The notes under the pieces: model-generated | Database searches by the model: none | What the model was told of the DNA's origin: nothing | Seen by the model: the letters and a program-made list of their open reading frames with translations, nothing else | Translations under genes and position numbers: made by a program | Source: Flavobacterium cupreum | GTDB taxonomy: Bacteria; Bacteroidota; Bacteroidia; Flavobacteriales; Flavobacteriaceae | Direction of reading: 5' to 3' | Length of the DNA: 64,000 nucleotides | Assembly: GCF_003996965.1 (NCBI RefSeq) | Contig: NZ_QWDM01000005.1 | Span: 1 to 64,000, forward strand | In this document: positions 15,170 to 24,352 of the stretch, piece after piece | Layout: each line of letters starts with the position of its first letter | How positions within the stretch are numbered: position 1 is the stretch's first letter

Positions 15170-15718
15170 CTATTTTTTCTCTCTAATTCTCTTATAAAAC
15201 CTAAAGCCCAGCATAATGATAATGGAGAACAAAAAGATTCCGATTACACCATAAATCCAGTTGATGGCGCTTTTTAAAACCACTAAAAAAACAACTGCGA
15301 ATAATATTATCGTGGCGCCTTCATTCCATAAACGCATAAAATTGTTGGAATATTTCACCTCATCATTTTGCAATTGTTTGAAAATCTGATGGCACTTGGC
15401 ATGGTACAAATACAGTAAAAAAACGAAACACAATTTTACATGCATCCACGGCATTTTAAGCCAGGCGTTTCCCAGATCAGTAAAAAGCAGCATCCAAAAA
15501 GCAAAAATACTGGCCAAAACCGCAGAGGGCCAGGTGATGATGTACCACAAACGATACGTCATTATTTTGTATTGCACCTGCAGAATTTCTTTTTCCGGAG
15601 ATGGTTTTTCGCTGGCTTCAATTTGGTACACAAACAAACGTACAATATAAAATAACCCGGCAAACCAGGTGATTACAAAAATAAGATGCAGTGATTTTAA
15701 GTAGTTATAATATTCCAT
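15170..15718 (-). CDS. hemJ: HemJ-type protoporphyrinogen IX oxidase
   Basis: HemJ oxidises protoporphyrinogen IX to protoporphyrin IX in the inner membrane, the step before ferrochelatase. The 182-residue protein has four or five membrane helices. The first helix carries the conserved His11 (YYNYLKSLHLIFVITWFAGLFY); later family features are MTYRLWYIITWPS, PWMHVKLCFVFLLYLYH and LWNEGATIILFAVVFLVVLK. The ATG at 15718 fits family starts; a TTG five codons earlier is in frame. It lies 164 bp downstream of hemH on the same strand, which supports HemJ over a generic CopD-like annotation. No HemG or HemY is present in the window. Confidence 0.88.
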   Translation of the reverse strand: MEYYNYLKSLHLIFVITWFAGLFYIVRLFVYQIEASEKPSPEKEILQVQYKIMTYRLWYIITWPSAVLASIFAFWMLLFTDLGNAWLKMPWMHVKLCFVFLLYLYHAKCHQIFKQLQNDEVKYSNNFMRLWNEGATIILFAVVFLVVLKSAINWIYGVIGIFLFSIIIMLGFRFYKRIREKK

Positions 15719-15881
15719 TGTTATTTGTTTCAAGTTTCAGGTTTCAGGTTTTTTTCCAAAGTTGATTATAACTTGAAACCTTAAACAACTATTATTTCGA
15801 ACACAACTTATGTCCATCATAAAGTCTTTACTCTTTACTCTTTATTCTTTACTCTTTATTCTATTTTCTATTTTCTATCTT

Positions 15882-16895
15882 CTATTCAGCCCAGTCGTTA
15901 ATCCAGTTACTAACGGTCTGACACCATTCGTCGCCGTCATTCAGACAAGGAACAGCCAGGAATTGTTCGCCTCCTTTGGCCTCAAAATCTTCTTTGGCTC
16001 GCATGGCGATTTCTTCCAGTGTTTCCAGACAATCCGAAACGAAAGCCGGTGTTACGACAGCCAGATTTTTGATTCCTTTTGCCGGCATTTTATCAATTTC
16101 AATGTCGGTATAAGGCTCCAGCCATTTATCTCCTGCTAATCTGGATTGAAAAGTCAGACTGTATTTGTCTTTAGGAAGGCCTAGTAATTTCACCACCTGT
16201 TTTGTTGTTTCATAACATTGGTGGCGGTAACAAAAATCATGTGCCGCAGATGGAGTATTACAACAAGAACCGTCAATTTTACAATGCGATTTGGTGACAT
16301 CTGTTTTACGGATATGGCGCTCCGGGATTCCGTGATACGAAAACAATAAATGATCGTAATCAAATCCTGCTAAATGTTTCTGAATGGAATCGGCCAGGTT
16401 TTTAATATAATCGGGTTTATTGTAAAAAGCAGGAACATCCGTAAAAGTCATTTGCGGAAATTTCTTCTTTCTGATTTCTTCAGCCTTAACCAGAATAGTC
16501 AAGGTCGAAGCCATCGCATATTGCGGATATAAAGGAAAAAGCATTACTTCGGTAACTCCTTTATCATGTAATTCCTGAAGTCCTTTTTCAATTGTCATGC
16601 TTCCGTAACGCATGGCCAATGCAACGGGTACATTTACCAACGGCTGCACTTTCTTCTGCATTCTTTCGGAAAGAACAACTAATGGAGAGCCTTCATCCCA
16701 CCAGATTTTTGCATAAGCGTGTGCTGATTCTTCGGGTCTTTTTCTCAGAATGATACCTCTGACTAATAAAGCCCTCAATAAATACGGAACGTCAATCACG
16801 TATTTATCCATTAAAAATTCGTCTAAATACGGTTTTACGTCTTTTGCGGTTGGACTTTCGGGAGATCCCAGATTTACTAATAATACGCCTTTCAT
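15882..16895 (-). CDS. hemH: Ferrochelatase
   Basis: HemH inserts Fe(II) into protoporphyrin IX. The protein has 337 residues. The active-site His188 is in SYHGIPERHI, and the start MKGVLLVNLGSPESP is diagnostic. A cluster of cysteines follows at 205, 211, 212, 222 and 227 (KSHCKIDGSCC, FCYRHQC). Some bacterial ferrochelatases, including a Myxococcus class with an internal Cys set, bind a [2Fe-2S] cluster; this spacing suggests the same here, as an inference. The gene begins the hemH-hemJ unit and faces away from the AraC regulator and hemA. Confidence 0.95.
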   Translation of the reverse strand: MKGVLLVNLGSPESPTAKDVKPYLDEFLMDKYVIDVPYLLRALLVRGIILRKRPEESAHAYAKIWWDEGSPLVVLSERMQKKVQPLVNVPVALAMRYGSMTIEKGLQELHDKGVTEVMLFPLYPQYAMASTLTILVKAEEIRKKKFPQMTFTDVPAFYNKPDYIKNLADSIQKHLAGFDYDHLLFSYHGIPERHIRKTDVTKSHCKIDGSCCNTPSAAHDFCYRHQCYETTKQVVKLLGLPKDKYSLTFQSRLAGDKWLEPYTDIEIDKMPAKGIKNLAVVTPAFVSDCLETLEEIAMRAKEDFEAKGGEQFLAVPCLNDGDEWCQTVSNWINDWAE

Positions 16896-16899
16896 TATG

Positions 16900-17110
16900 T
16901 TATTTTGCTTTAGGCTTTAAGCTTTGGGCTTTAAGCATTTAATTTGTTTATAAAAATTTCGTCAAAAGTATCGTATAGCACTTTTTAGAAATATGATAAT
17001 TATTACTTTTTATTTATTGTGAAATATCTAAAATCGATTTACTAAGTAGTTGCTCGCAGATTTTGCAGATTAAGCAGATTGCTAATTCGTGCCCATTCGT
17101 GAAATTCGTG
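16900..17110. other. Gap between AraC regulator and hemH: word repeats only
   Basis: The 226-bp spacer starts with variations on GCTTTAAGC/GGCTTTAAG (16908-16936), continues with AT-rich DNA, and ends with GCAGATT words and AATTCGTG words (17047-17110) that can pair loosely. It should also contain the hemH promoter on the minus strand, but I could not pick a convincing TAnnTTTG box. No gene was seen. Confidence 0.4.
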
Positions 17111-17121
17111 GCAAACAAAAC

Positions 17122-17994
17122 TTAAACATTCGTATTAATCGACATCAGGTATTTTTTTGGAGTTGTGGCAAATTTTTTCTTGAATGCCGCAATGAAGTGA
17201 CTTCCGGTGCTGTAGCCTATTTTCAATCCTACTTCATTTACATTGTAGGAGCCGCTGTCGAGCAGTTTTCTGGCGAAATCCATTTTATAATCAAACAGAA
17301 AACCATAAACGGTATCGCCGTAAATTTGTTTAAAACCCATTTTCAGTTTCTTCAGAGTCAGGCCAATTTCATCAGCCAGTTCCTGCAAACCCGGTGGCTC
17401 GGCCATATTGGCGATAACGATTTCTTTGGCTTTTCGAATCTTTAAAACATTATCCTCATCAATCAAAAACGGACATTGTTCTGCATTGGGATCTTCGGTT
17501 CTGTTAAAATACAAACTCAGCAATTCGTATCCTTTTCCTTTATAATAAAGGTTTTTTATAGACGGATGCAGATTATAATGAAACAGCTGACTCAAAACAA
17601 TTGCCATGGACGGACTGATATTTCCTTCGTTATAATACTTTTTGTCTTTATTATCAGGACTTAAAAAAGTAATATAATCGGCTTCAGCAGAAAACAACGC
17701 GTGAAATTTCTTAATCGAAACAATGACAGAAATCACCCAGGAATTCGGAGCGAGTTCCAGATTCAGCGGTAATTCTTTCTGTGGATTGTACAAAAGCAAT
17801 GATTTTTCTTCTTTCAGATCCAGTGCATAAGTGCCCTGATTGAACAAGAATTTGGCATTCCCTTTTATCCCGAAGTGAAACTGTATCAGGCCACTACCCA
17901 CTTCATGCTGTCCAAAAAAAGGTTCTGAACTGTCGTTTTGAAAGCGGATGAGTGTAAAGTCGTCTTCAATTTTTATAATTTCCTGAGAACTCAT
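17122..17994 (-). CDS. AraC-family transcriptional regulator beside the haem genes
   Basis: The product has 290 residues. A cupin-like sensing half (about 1-180) is followed by an AraC DNA-binding domain (about 190-288) with two helix-turn-helix units (LQELADEIGLTLKKLKMGFKQIYGD and VNEVGLKIGYSTGSHFIAAFKKKF). It diverges from hemA across 227 bp, so it may control hemA and the haem operon in response to an unknown ligand. The ATG at 17994 gives the usual MSSQEIIKIEDD start; longer frames to 18060 have no support. Regulation of haem genes is inferred from position only. Confidence 0.88.
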   Translation of the reverse strand: MSSQEIIKIEDDFTLIRFQNDSSEPFFGQHEVGSGLIQFHFGIKGNAKFLFNQGTYALDLKEEKSLLLYNPQKELPLNLELAPNSWVISVIVSIKKFHALFSAEADYITFLSPDNKDKKYYNEGNISPSMAIVLSQLFHYNLHPSIKNLYYKGKGYELLSLYFNRTEDPNAEQCPFLIDEDNVLKIRKAKEIVIANMAEPPGLQELADEIGLTLKKLKMGFKQIYGDTVYGFLFDYKMDFARKLLDSGSYNVNEVGLKIGYSTGSHFIAAFKKKFATTPKKYLMSINTNV

Positions 17995-18189
17995 AGCGAT
18001 ATTTTTTTGAAAGATAAATGAAGTGAAAAGCAAAATGTTATTTAGAATGACTCTAAACAAAACATTTCTAACAACTTGATTTTGCTACAAAAATAATGCT
18101 TTTTGCCTAAAAACAGACGTTTAGAAATAAAAAATCATGTAGCGACACAAAAAGTACTTTGAGCGTTACTTTTATAAAAGCTATAATGA

Positions 18190-18197
18190 TAATTTTG
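18190..18197 (+). promoter_or_regulatory. hemA: Candidate -7 element of hemA
   Basis: TAATTTTG matches TAnnTTTG and lies 25 bp before the hemA ATG, giving a leader of roughly 18 nt. The nearest upstream TTG (18159-18161) is 28 nt away, longer than the usual 17-23, so the promoter call is tentative. Confidence 0.4.
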
Positions 18198-18221
18198 TTG
18201 CACTTTTATGAAAGTGGATTT

Positions 18222-19472
18222 ATGGAAAACAATAACATACCGAAACATCTTTATTTTTACTCAGTTGGTCTGAGTTACAAAAAAGCCGATGCTGAGGTAA
18301 GAGGTAAATTTAGTCTGGATGCAATTGCAAAAACGCGTTTGCTGGAACAGGCTAAAACGGAAGGGATAGAAAGCTTGATTGTAACTTCGACCTGCAACAG
18401 AACTGAAATTTATGGTTTTGCAGAACACCCATTTCAACTAATTAAATTAATATGCGACAACAGCAACGGTTCTGTTGATGCCTTCCAGAAAGTTGGTTTT
18501 GTTTATAAAAATCAGGAAGCGATCAATCATATGTTTCGCGTTGGAACAGGATTAGACAGTCAGATTCTTGGTGACTTCGAAATTATTTCCCAAATCAAAA
18601 CCTGTTTTGCACATTCAAAATCAATGAATCTGACCAATACTTTTTTAGAAAGACTGGTGAATGCGGTAATTCAGGCGAGTAAAAAAATCAAAAACGAAAC
18701 GGAAATCAGTTCAGGAGCCACTTCGGTTTCTTTTGCTTCTGTACAATACATCCTTAAGAACGTTGAGGATATCAGCAATAAAAACATCTTACTGTTCGGC
18801 ACCGGAAAAATCGGAAGAAATACCTGCGAAAATCTGGTAAAACATACCAAAAACGAACACATTACCTTAATAAACAGAACCAAGGACAAAGCAGAGAAAT
18901 TAGCCGGAAAACTGAATCTGATTGTTAAAGACTACTCGGAATTACACCTTGAATTACAAAAAGCAGATGTTGTGGTTGTAGCAACGGGCGCCCAAAACCC
19001 GACGGTTGACAAAGCTATTTTAAATCTTAAAAAACCTTTACTGATTTTAGATTTATCGATTCCGAAAAATGTAAATGAAAATGTAGAAGAATTAGAAGGC
19101 GTGACTTTGATCCACATGGATTATTTGTCTCAATTGACAGATGAAACCCTTGAAAACCGCAAAAAACATATTCCGGCCGCTGAAGCAATCATTGAAGAAG
19201 TAAAGGAAGAATTTGTAACCTGGACCAAAGGAAGAAAATTTGCTCCTACCATCAATGCTTTAAAGGAAAAACTGAACGATATAAAGAATTCAGAATTAAA
19301 TTTCCAAAGCAAAAAAATTGCTGGCTTTAATGAGGAACAGGCTGAAATTATCAGCGCGCGAATCATTCAAAAAATAACTACACATTTCGCCAATCACTTA
19401 AAAGACGACGATACCATGGTCGATGAAAGCATCGAATGGATTGAGAAAGTATTCAAAATAAAAGCATCTTAA
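18222..19472 (+). CDS. hemA: Glutamyl-tRNA reductase
   Basis: HemA reduces glutamyl-tRNA to glutamate-1-semialdehyde with NADPH, the committed step of C5 haem synthesis. The 416-residue protein has the N-terminal catalytic domain with nucleophilic Cys58 in TSTCNRTEIYG, the NADPH-binding domain with FGTGKIGRNTCENL, and a helical dimerisation tail. The ATG at 18222 begins the conserved block (KHLYFYSVGLSYKKAD) just afterwards; a TTG start at 18159 is in frame but adds no homologous sequence. It is the first gene of the plus-strand haem series. The next enzyme, HemL, is not in the window. Confidence 0.95.
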   Translation: MENNNIPKHLYFYSVGLSYKKADAEVRGKFSLDAIAKTRLLEQAKTEGIESLIVTSTCNRTEIYGFAEHPFQLIKLICDNSNGSVDAFQKVGFVYKNQEAINHMFRVGTGLDSQILGDFEIISQIKTCFAHSKSMNLTNTFLERLVNAVIQASKKIKNETEISSGATSVSFASVQYILKNVEDISNKNILLFGTGKIGRNTCENLVKHTKNEHITLINRTKDKAEKLAGKLNLIVKDYSELHLELQKADVVVVATGAQNPTVDKAILNLKKPLLILDLSIPKNVNENVEELEGVTLIHMDYLSQLTDETLENRKKHIPAAEAIIEEVKEEFVTWTKGRKFAPTINALKEKLNDIKNSELNFQSKKIAGFNEEQAEIISARIIQKITTHFANHLKDDDTMVDESIEWIEKVFKIKAS

Positions 19473-19568
19473 ATCATACAATTTTTTACCATGTAAATTA
19501 TTTAAATTATTATAAGCGCAATGCTTAAATGAACTTAAATAACTTCTATGGTGAGAAAAAAAATAAAA

Positions 19569-20495
19569 ATGGCTGAAAAAATAATTAGAATTGGAACCCG
19601 CGACAGCGAACTGGCACTTTGGCAAGCACATAATGTTGAAAAACAACTAAACGATTTGGGTTATAAAACCGAAATTATAGCTGTAAAATCAACAGGTGAT
19701 ATAATTCTGGACAAGCCTCTTTACGAACTTGGCATTACAGGAATTTTCACCAAAACACTCGACATTGCCATGATTAATGGTGAGGTAGACATTGCCGTTC
19801 ACTCGATGAAAGACGTTCCGACAGCTTTACCAAAAGGTATTGTTCAGGCAGCAGTTCTGGAAAGAGCAAATGTTCTCGATATTTTGGTTCACAAAGGAAA
19901 TCCTGACTTTACTAACCAGCCAAGTACAATTGCAACAGGAAGCCTGCGCCGTCAGGCACAATGGTTTAATAAATATCCGAATCATACTGTCGTTGATTTA
20001 CGCGGAAATGTAAACACCCGCATGCAAAAATTACAGGACAACAACTGGGATGGAGCTGTTTTTGCTGCTGCAGGCCTGGAACGCATAAACCTGAAACCGG
20101 AAAATTATATCAACTTAGACTGGATGATTCCGGCACCGGCACAGGGAGCGATGCTTGTTGTGGCTATGGAAAACGACAATTATACGCTGGATGCCTTATC
20201 ACAGCTCAATCATATTGAAACGGAAATCTGTACGTACATTGAACGTCAGTTTCTACGAACTTTAGAAGGCGGCTGTACAGCACCAATCGGAGCATTGGTA
20301 AATTATAATGAAGACGAGGATACCCTTCACTTTCAAGGCGTTTTGCTTTCTGTTGACGGAAAACAAAAGCTTGAAATTGACAAAACAGTTGCCATTGAAG
20401 AATGGAAAAAACTGGGATTCTTCGCTGCTCAGGAAATCCTGAACAATGGCGGAGCCGAATTGATGCAATCTATTAAAGAATCCCTGAAAAAATAA
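19569..20495 (+). CDS. hemC: Porphobilinogen deaminase (hydroxymethylbilane synthase)
   Basis: HemC joins four porphobilinogens into hydroxymethylbilane. The protein has 308 residues when started at the ATG at 19569 (MAEKIIRIGTRDSELALWQ); an ATG seven codons earlier at 19548 is also possible. Visible signatures are the active-site DVAVHSMKDVPT-type segment (DIAVHSMKDVPTALP), the Arg-rich GSLRRQAQ stretch, and the cofactor-binding Cys in EGGCTAPIGA. The stop codon overlaps the hemD start by one base (TAATG), which indicates translational coupling. Confidence 0.95.
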   Translation: MAEKIIRIGTRDSELALWQAHNVEKQLNDLGYKTEIIAVKSTGDIILDKPLYELGITGIFTKTLDIAMINGEVDIAVHSMKDVPTALPKGIVQAAVLERANVLDILVHKGNPDFTNQPSTIATGSLRRQAQWFNKYPNHTVVDLRGNVNTRMQKLQDNNWDGAVFAAAGLERINLKPENYINLDWMIPAPAQGAMLVVAMENDNYTLDALSQLNHIETEICTYIERQFLRTLEGGCTAPIGALVNYNEDEDTLHFQGVLLSVDGKQKLEIDKTVAIEEWKKLGFFAAQEILNNGGAELMQSIKESLKK

Positions 20496-21160
20496 TGGCC
20501 AAACCAATTCAAATAGTAGCTACAAAAAAGCTGTCGGGCGAACAAAAACAAGCATTGGCAAAAGTCAATATTGAAGTTGTTGAAGCTGATTTTATTCAGA
20601 CCCAAAACAAACCTTTCGAATTAAAAGACCTCAACGAAAACCTGATTTTTACGAGTCAGAATGCCGTTCACAGCGTTTTATCTAATCCGGAATCAGAAAA
20701 ACTGAAAAGTAAAAATGTTTTTTGCGTAGGCTTAAAAACAAAGATTCTTTTATCGGAGAGCGGCTTTAATGTTGTAGCTTATACTGGTTATGCTTCTGAT
20801 TTAGCCGAAATTATCACCTTGATTTACCGCAATGAAAGCTTTACTTTTTTCAGCGGTAACCTTCGCAGGGAAACTTTGCCGCAAGCACTGAAAGAGGCTG
20901 ATGTGAAATTTAATGAAATTCAGGTTTATGATACTTCATTAACGCCTCAGAAAATAAAAACAGCACCGGATGCCATTCTGTTTTTCAGCCCTTCCGGCGT
21001 TGAAAGTTATTTAAAAGAGAATATCATAAAGAAAGAAAAATGCTTCTGCATTGGAGAAACCACCGCAGACGCTTTAGAAAAAATCACCAAAAACATTATC
21101 ATTGCAGATCAGCCAACGGTTGAAGATGTAATTGAAGATGTAATTGAGGAATACAAATAA
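20495..21160 (+). CDS. hemD: Uroporphyrinogen-III synthase
   Basis: HemD cyclises hydroxymethylbilane to uroporphyrinogen III with inversion of ring D. The 221-residue protein has the loose two-domain pattern of the family (IFTSQNAVHSV, VFCVGLKTKILL, FFSPSGVESYL, CFCIGETTADALEK). HemD sequences are poorly conserved, so the call rests on these motifs together with position: its ATG shares a base with the hemC stop codon and hemE follows. The C-terminus ends in a duplicated VEDVIEDVIEEYK acidic tail. Confidence 0.9.
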   Translation: MAKPIQIVATKKLSGEQKQALAKVNIEVVEADFIQTQNKPFELKDLNENLIFTSQNAVHSVLSNPESEKLKSKNVFCVGLKTKILLSESGFNVVAYTGYASDLAEIITLIYRNESFTFFSGNLRRETLPQALKEADVKFNEIQVYDTSLTPQKIKTAPDAILFFSPSGVESYLKENIIKKEKCFCIGETTADALEKITKNIIIADQPTVEDVIEDVIEEYK

Positions 21161-21256
21161 GTAAAGCCATAAGCCTTAGGCAGTAAGCCATAAGCGAAAA
21201 AATAAAGACAAACAAAGCTTAAAGCCTAAAGCTTAAAGCCTAAAGCAAAAAAAACA
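21161..21256. repeat. AAAGCCTAAAGCTTAAAGC word repeats before hemE
   Basis: The 96-bp hemD-hemE spacer consists mostly of CATAAGCC and TTAAAGCCTAAAGC variants, with opposite-strand words (GCCATAAGCCTTAGGC, 21166-21181) on the left. No promoter box or gene was found. Comparable words lie upstream of hemH at 16908-16936. Confidence 0.5.
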
Positions 21257-22282
21257 ATGTTAAAAAACGACCTATTTTTAAAAGCACTAAAAGGAGAAAC
21301 TGTTCAGCGACCGCCAGTATGGATGATGCGTCAGGCAGGAAGATATTTACCTGAATTCATCGCTTTGCGTGATAAGTATGATTTTTTTACCCGTTGCCAG
21401 ACTCCGGAATTAGCTGCTGAAATTACCGTACAGCCTATTCGCAGAATTGCTCCGGATGCCGCAATCCTTTTCTCGGATATTCTGGTTGTCCCTCAGGCAA
21501 TGGGAATTGAAGTTTTAATGAAAGAGAATTTCGGTCCGTTTCTTCCAAATCCTATTCGTACCACGGCTGATGTTGAAGGCGTTTATGTACCGGACATTCA
21601 GGAAACCTTAGGATATGTAATGGATGCCATTAAACTGACTAAAGAAATGCTGAACGACGAAGTACCGTTAATTGGTTTTGCCGGTTCGCCATGGACGATT
21701 TTCTGTTATGCCGTTGAAGGAAAAGGATCTAAAAGTTTTGATACTGCCAAAGGATTCTGTTTTTCCAATCCGATAGCAGCCCACACTTTATTGCAAAAAA
21801 TTACAGACACCACCATTTTATACCTAAAAGAAAAAGTAAAAGCAGGCGTTGATGCTGTTCAGATTTTTGATTCCTGGGGAGGAATGCTTTCTCCGGTAGA
21901 TTATCAGGAATTCTCCTGGAAATACATCAACCAGATCGTTGAAGCGTTGGCCGATCACGCTCCGGTTATTGTTTTCGGAAAAGGATGCTGGTTTGCTTTG
22001 AATGAAATGGGTAAAAGTAAAGCTTCGGCTTTGGGTGTTGACTGGACTTGTTCGGCCAGAAATGCCCGTTATTTATCGGGTGGAAACATTACGCTTCAGG
22101 GAAATTTTGATCCTTCAAGATTGCTTTCCCCTATTCCAACTATCAAAAAAATGGTTCATGAAATGATCGACGAATTCGGAAAAGACAAATATATCGTAAA
22201 TTTAGGCCACGGAATTTTACCAAACATCCCTGTAGACCATGCCAAAGCATTTATTGACGCGGTGAAGGAATACGGGCAATAG
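21257..22282 (+). CDS. hemE: Uroporphyrinogen decarboxylase
   Basis: HemE removes four carboxyls from uroporphyrinogen III to give coproporphyrinogen III. The 341-residue protein shows the signature [17 protein letters not shown] close to the N-terminus (about 18-35), the catalytic Asp in [13 protein letters not shown], the [12 protein letters not shown] loop and the C-terminal FNLGHGI-type segment ([16 protein letters not shown]). The length is typical. It follows hemD and precedes a long hairpin and an unknown gene. Confidence 0.96.
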   Translation: MLKNDLFLKALKGETVQRPPVWMMRQAGRYLPEFIALRDKYDFFTRCQTPELAAEITVQPIRRIAPDAAILFSDILVVPQAMGIEVLMKENFGPFLPNPIRTTADVEGVYVPDIQETLGYVMDAIKLTKEMLNDEVPLIGFAGSPWTIFCYAVEGKGSKSFDTAKGFCFSNPIAAHTLLQKITDTTILYLKEKVKAGVDAVQIFDSWGGMLSPVDYQEFSWKYINQIVEALADHAPVIVFGKGCWFALNEMGKSKASALGVDWTCSARNARYLSGGNITLQGNFDPSRLLSPIPTIKKMVHEMIDEFGKDKYIVNLGHGILPNIPVDHAKAFIDAVKEYGQ

Positions 22283-22308
22283 TATTTAGTTTTAAGTCAA
22301 CGATTGGC

Positions 22309-22400
22309 TTTCCTGCAAGGTTTCCAAAACCTTGTAGATATAAATAAGTTACTAGTAGCGGTAAAGAATACCTACAAGGCTTTGGAAACCTTGCAGGAAA
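22309..22400. repeat. Inverted repeat with 29-bp arms between hemE and the unknown gene
   Basis: The arm at 22309-22337 (TTTCCTGCAAGG then TTTCCAAAACCTTGTAG) is complementary to 22372-22400 at 28 of 29 positions, around a 34-nt loop. Each arm is itself a loose dyad of CAAGG and CCTTG words. It starts 27 bp after the hemE stop codon and ends 16 bp before the next ATG, where it could act as an attenuator or protect the 3' end of the upstream transcript. Confidence 0.75.
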
Positions 22401-22415
22401 CGTAACAAACGAAAA

Positions 22416-22793
22416 ATGTTAAACAAAGGCCTAAGAGACGACGAAAGCGTCAGAATTGACAATGTCCTGAAAACATTGCGTGCTCTTGATTTTGTACCTC
22501 AGCCTTTAACCGATGATAAAAAATTTGAGGTTGAAAATCAGTTAAAAGAATTTGGTTTAGACATTGAAAGTTTAGTAGAATATCAAAATGAAGAATTGAT
22601 TACACTATTAGTTCGATGTCATTTAGATTTTAATCAATTAGAGCAATTTGCTGATTTTTTAATGGAATTTTCAAAAGTGGAAAATTATAATTTTGAAGAT
22701 AAAGCTTTAGCTATTTACCAATATATACAGCGAGAAAGCAACATTTTTTCTTTTGCAGTAAATACTAAAATCGCTTCTGCTAAAAACAAATAA
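22416..22793 (+). CDS. Protein of unknown function in the haem operon
   Basis: The product has 125 residues, with no signal peptide, membrane segment or recognised motif. It is predicted to be mainly alpha-helical and acidic (ESVRIDNVLKTLRALDFVPQP, VENQLKEFGLDIESLVEYQNEELITLLVRCHLDFNQLEQFADFLMEF). It starts 16 bp after the 29-bp-arm hairpin and ends 2 bp before a GNAT gene that in turn overlaps hemF, so it belongs to the haem transcript. I do not recognise the family. A scaffold or adaptor role would be guesswork. Confidence 0.8.
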   Translation: MLNKGLRDDESVRIDNVLKTLRALDFVPQPLTDDKKFEVENQLKEFGLDIESLVEYQNEELITLLVRCHLDFNQLEQFADFLMEFSKVENYNFEDKALAIYQYIQRESNIFSFAVNTKIASAKNK

Positions 22794-22795
22794 AA

Positions 22796-23347
22796 ATGAG
22801 TTTTACAGATTGGAAAACAGACCGTATTGAGCATATTCTTCCCGAAGAATTCTACAGTTTAATTGATAAGAATAAAAATCATATTGCAAAAACTTTCCCG
22901 GTAACACTTGCCAATACTGATGCTCTGAAGAAAGCAGAAAATTTCCTGAAGGTTAGTCTTGACAAAGAAAAAAACAAAGAAGGATTTTATTTTTACGCCA
23001 GAGATTTGACAAACAATACCTTAATTGGTTATTTATGTGTAAAAACGATCGATTATCGTATTTCCAAATGTGAATTGGGTTATTTTATTGACGAAGATTT
23101 TCAGGGAAAAGGAATTACATCAAAAATGGTTTCGGAGGCACTTGCTTTTTGTTTCAATGAATTAAAGCTGAATAAAGTTTTCATCTGTACTTCGGAAGTT
23201 AATGTGGCAAGCCAGCGAATTGCATTAAAACATAACTTCAAACAAGAAGGAATTTTACGCGATGAATTTAGAAACGGCGACGGCGAATTGCAAAACACCG
23301 TTTATTTCGGATTACTTAAATCAGAATACAAGACCCATGAAAGATAG
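22796..23347 (+). CDS. GNAT N-acetyltransferase, RimJ/RimL type
   Basis: The 183-residue protein has the RimJ/RimL-like GNAT fold: the beta-bulge segment GYLCVKTIDYRISKCELGYFI, then the acetyl-CoA loop EDFQGKGITSKMVSEAL, then EVNVASQRIALKHNFKQEGILRDEF with the usual end of the fold. It probably acetylates an N-terminal or amino group of an unknown substrate. It starts 2 bp after the unknown 125-residue gene, and its last 11 bp overlap the start of hemF, so it is co-translated with haem enzymes. No link to haem chemistry is established. Confidence 0.88.
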   Translation: MSFTDWKTDRIEHILPEEFYSLIDKNKNHIAKTFPVTLANTDALKKAENFLKVSLDKEKNKEGFYFYARDLTNNTLIGYLCVKTIDYRISKCELGYFIDEDFQGKGITSKMVSEALAFCFNELKLNKVFICTSEVNVASQRIALKHNFKQEGILRDEFRNGDGELQNTVYFGLLKSEYKTHER

Positions 23348-24260
23348 ATTTTACGCATACATACAAAAGTTACAAGACCAGATTTGCGCCGGACTGGAAG
23401 CCGTTGACGGAACTGCAAAATTCCGTGAGGATCTCTGGGAACGCCCTGAAGGCGGTGGCGGAAGGACACGCGTTATCGAAAACGGAACGGTTATCGAAAA
23501 AGGCGGAGTAAATATTTCAGCCGTGCACGGAAAATTACCGGAAGCCATGCAAAAGATGTTTGGCGTTGGGGAAGCTGATTTCTTTGCCTGCGGACTAAGC
23601 CTGGTGATCCATCCTAAAAACCCGATGGTTCCGACGGTTCATGCGAACTGGCGTTATTTTGAAATGTATGATACTTCGACTTCGCTCAGCACAGGGCCAC
23701 GAAAAGTAATCGAACAATGGTTTGGCGGCGGGCAGGATTTAACGCCTTATTATTTGTTTGAAGAAGATGCCAAACACTTTCATCAAACCTGTAAAACGGC
23801 CTGCGACAAACACAATCCGGAGTTTTATCCAAAATATAAAAAACAGTGCGACGCCTATTTCTGGAACGCACACCGAAACGAAGCCCGTGGTCTTGGTGGC
23901 TTGTTCTTTGATTATTGCAAAGCAAACGAGCAAATGTCTATGGAAGACTGGTTCAGTTTTGTAAGCGAAGTGGGAAATAGTTTTCTGGAAGCCTATGTTC
24001 CGATTGTGGAGAGAAGAAAAAATCTGCCTTATACACCCGAACAAAGAAACTGGCAGGAAATCCGTCGTGGCCGTTATGTCGAATTCAATCTGGTTCATGA
24101 TAAAGGTACTTTATTTGGTTTAAAAACCAACGGAAGAATCGAAAGTATCCTGATGAGTTTACCTCCGCATGTGCAGTGGGTTTACGATCATCATCCGGAA
24201 ACAGGAAGTGAAGAAGAAAAATTACTAAATGTGTTAGAGCATCCGCAGGAATGGATCTGA
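23337..24260 (+). CDS. hemF: Oxygen-dependent coproporphyrinogen III oxidase
   Basis: HemF uses O2 to decarboxylate coproporphyrinogen III to protoporphyrinogen IX. The protein has 307 residues, close to E. coli HemF (299). Signatures are GGGGRTRVIENG, VHANWRYFE, WFGGGQDLTPYYLFEEDAKHFH and RRGRYVEFNLVHDKGTLFGL. The start MKDRFYAYIQKLQDQ at 23337 is taken because homology begins there; the frame stays open to 23262, but that part overlaps the GNAT gene out of frame. Its presence means that aerobic haem synthesis is covered in the cluster; an anaerobic HemN is not in view. Confidence 0.95.
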   Translation: MKDRFYAYIQKLQDQICAGLEAVDGTAKFREDLWERPEGGGGRTRVIENGTVIEKGGVNISAVHGKLPEAMQKMFGVGEADFFACGLSLVIHPKNPMVPTVHANWRYFEMYDTSTSLSTGPRKVIEQWFGGGQDLTPYYLFEEDAKHFHQTCKTACDKHNPEFYPKYKKQCDAYFWNAHRNEARGLGGLFFDYCKANEQMSMEDWFSFVSEVGNSFLEAYVPIVERRKNLPYTPEQRNWQEIRRGRYVEFNLVHDKGTLFGLKTNGRIESILMSLPPHVQWVYDHHPETGSEEEKLLNVLEHPQEWI

Positions 24261-24352
24261 GAAATTAAAGCCAAAATTCATTTAACTCATTTGTAATCAT
24301 AAATTTAAATTGTAATTTAATCCAAAATCTTCAGTCTAAAATTTAAAATATT

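Noticed and set aside
23262..23336. Extended hemF start
   Set aside because: The extra 25 residues overlap the GNAT gene in another frame and do not match HemF N-termini; the ATG at 23337 fits.
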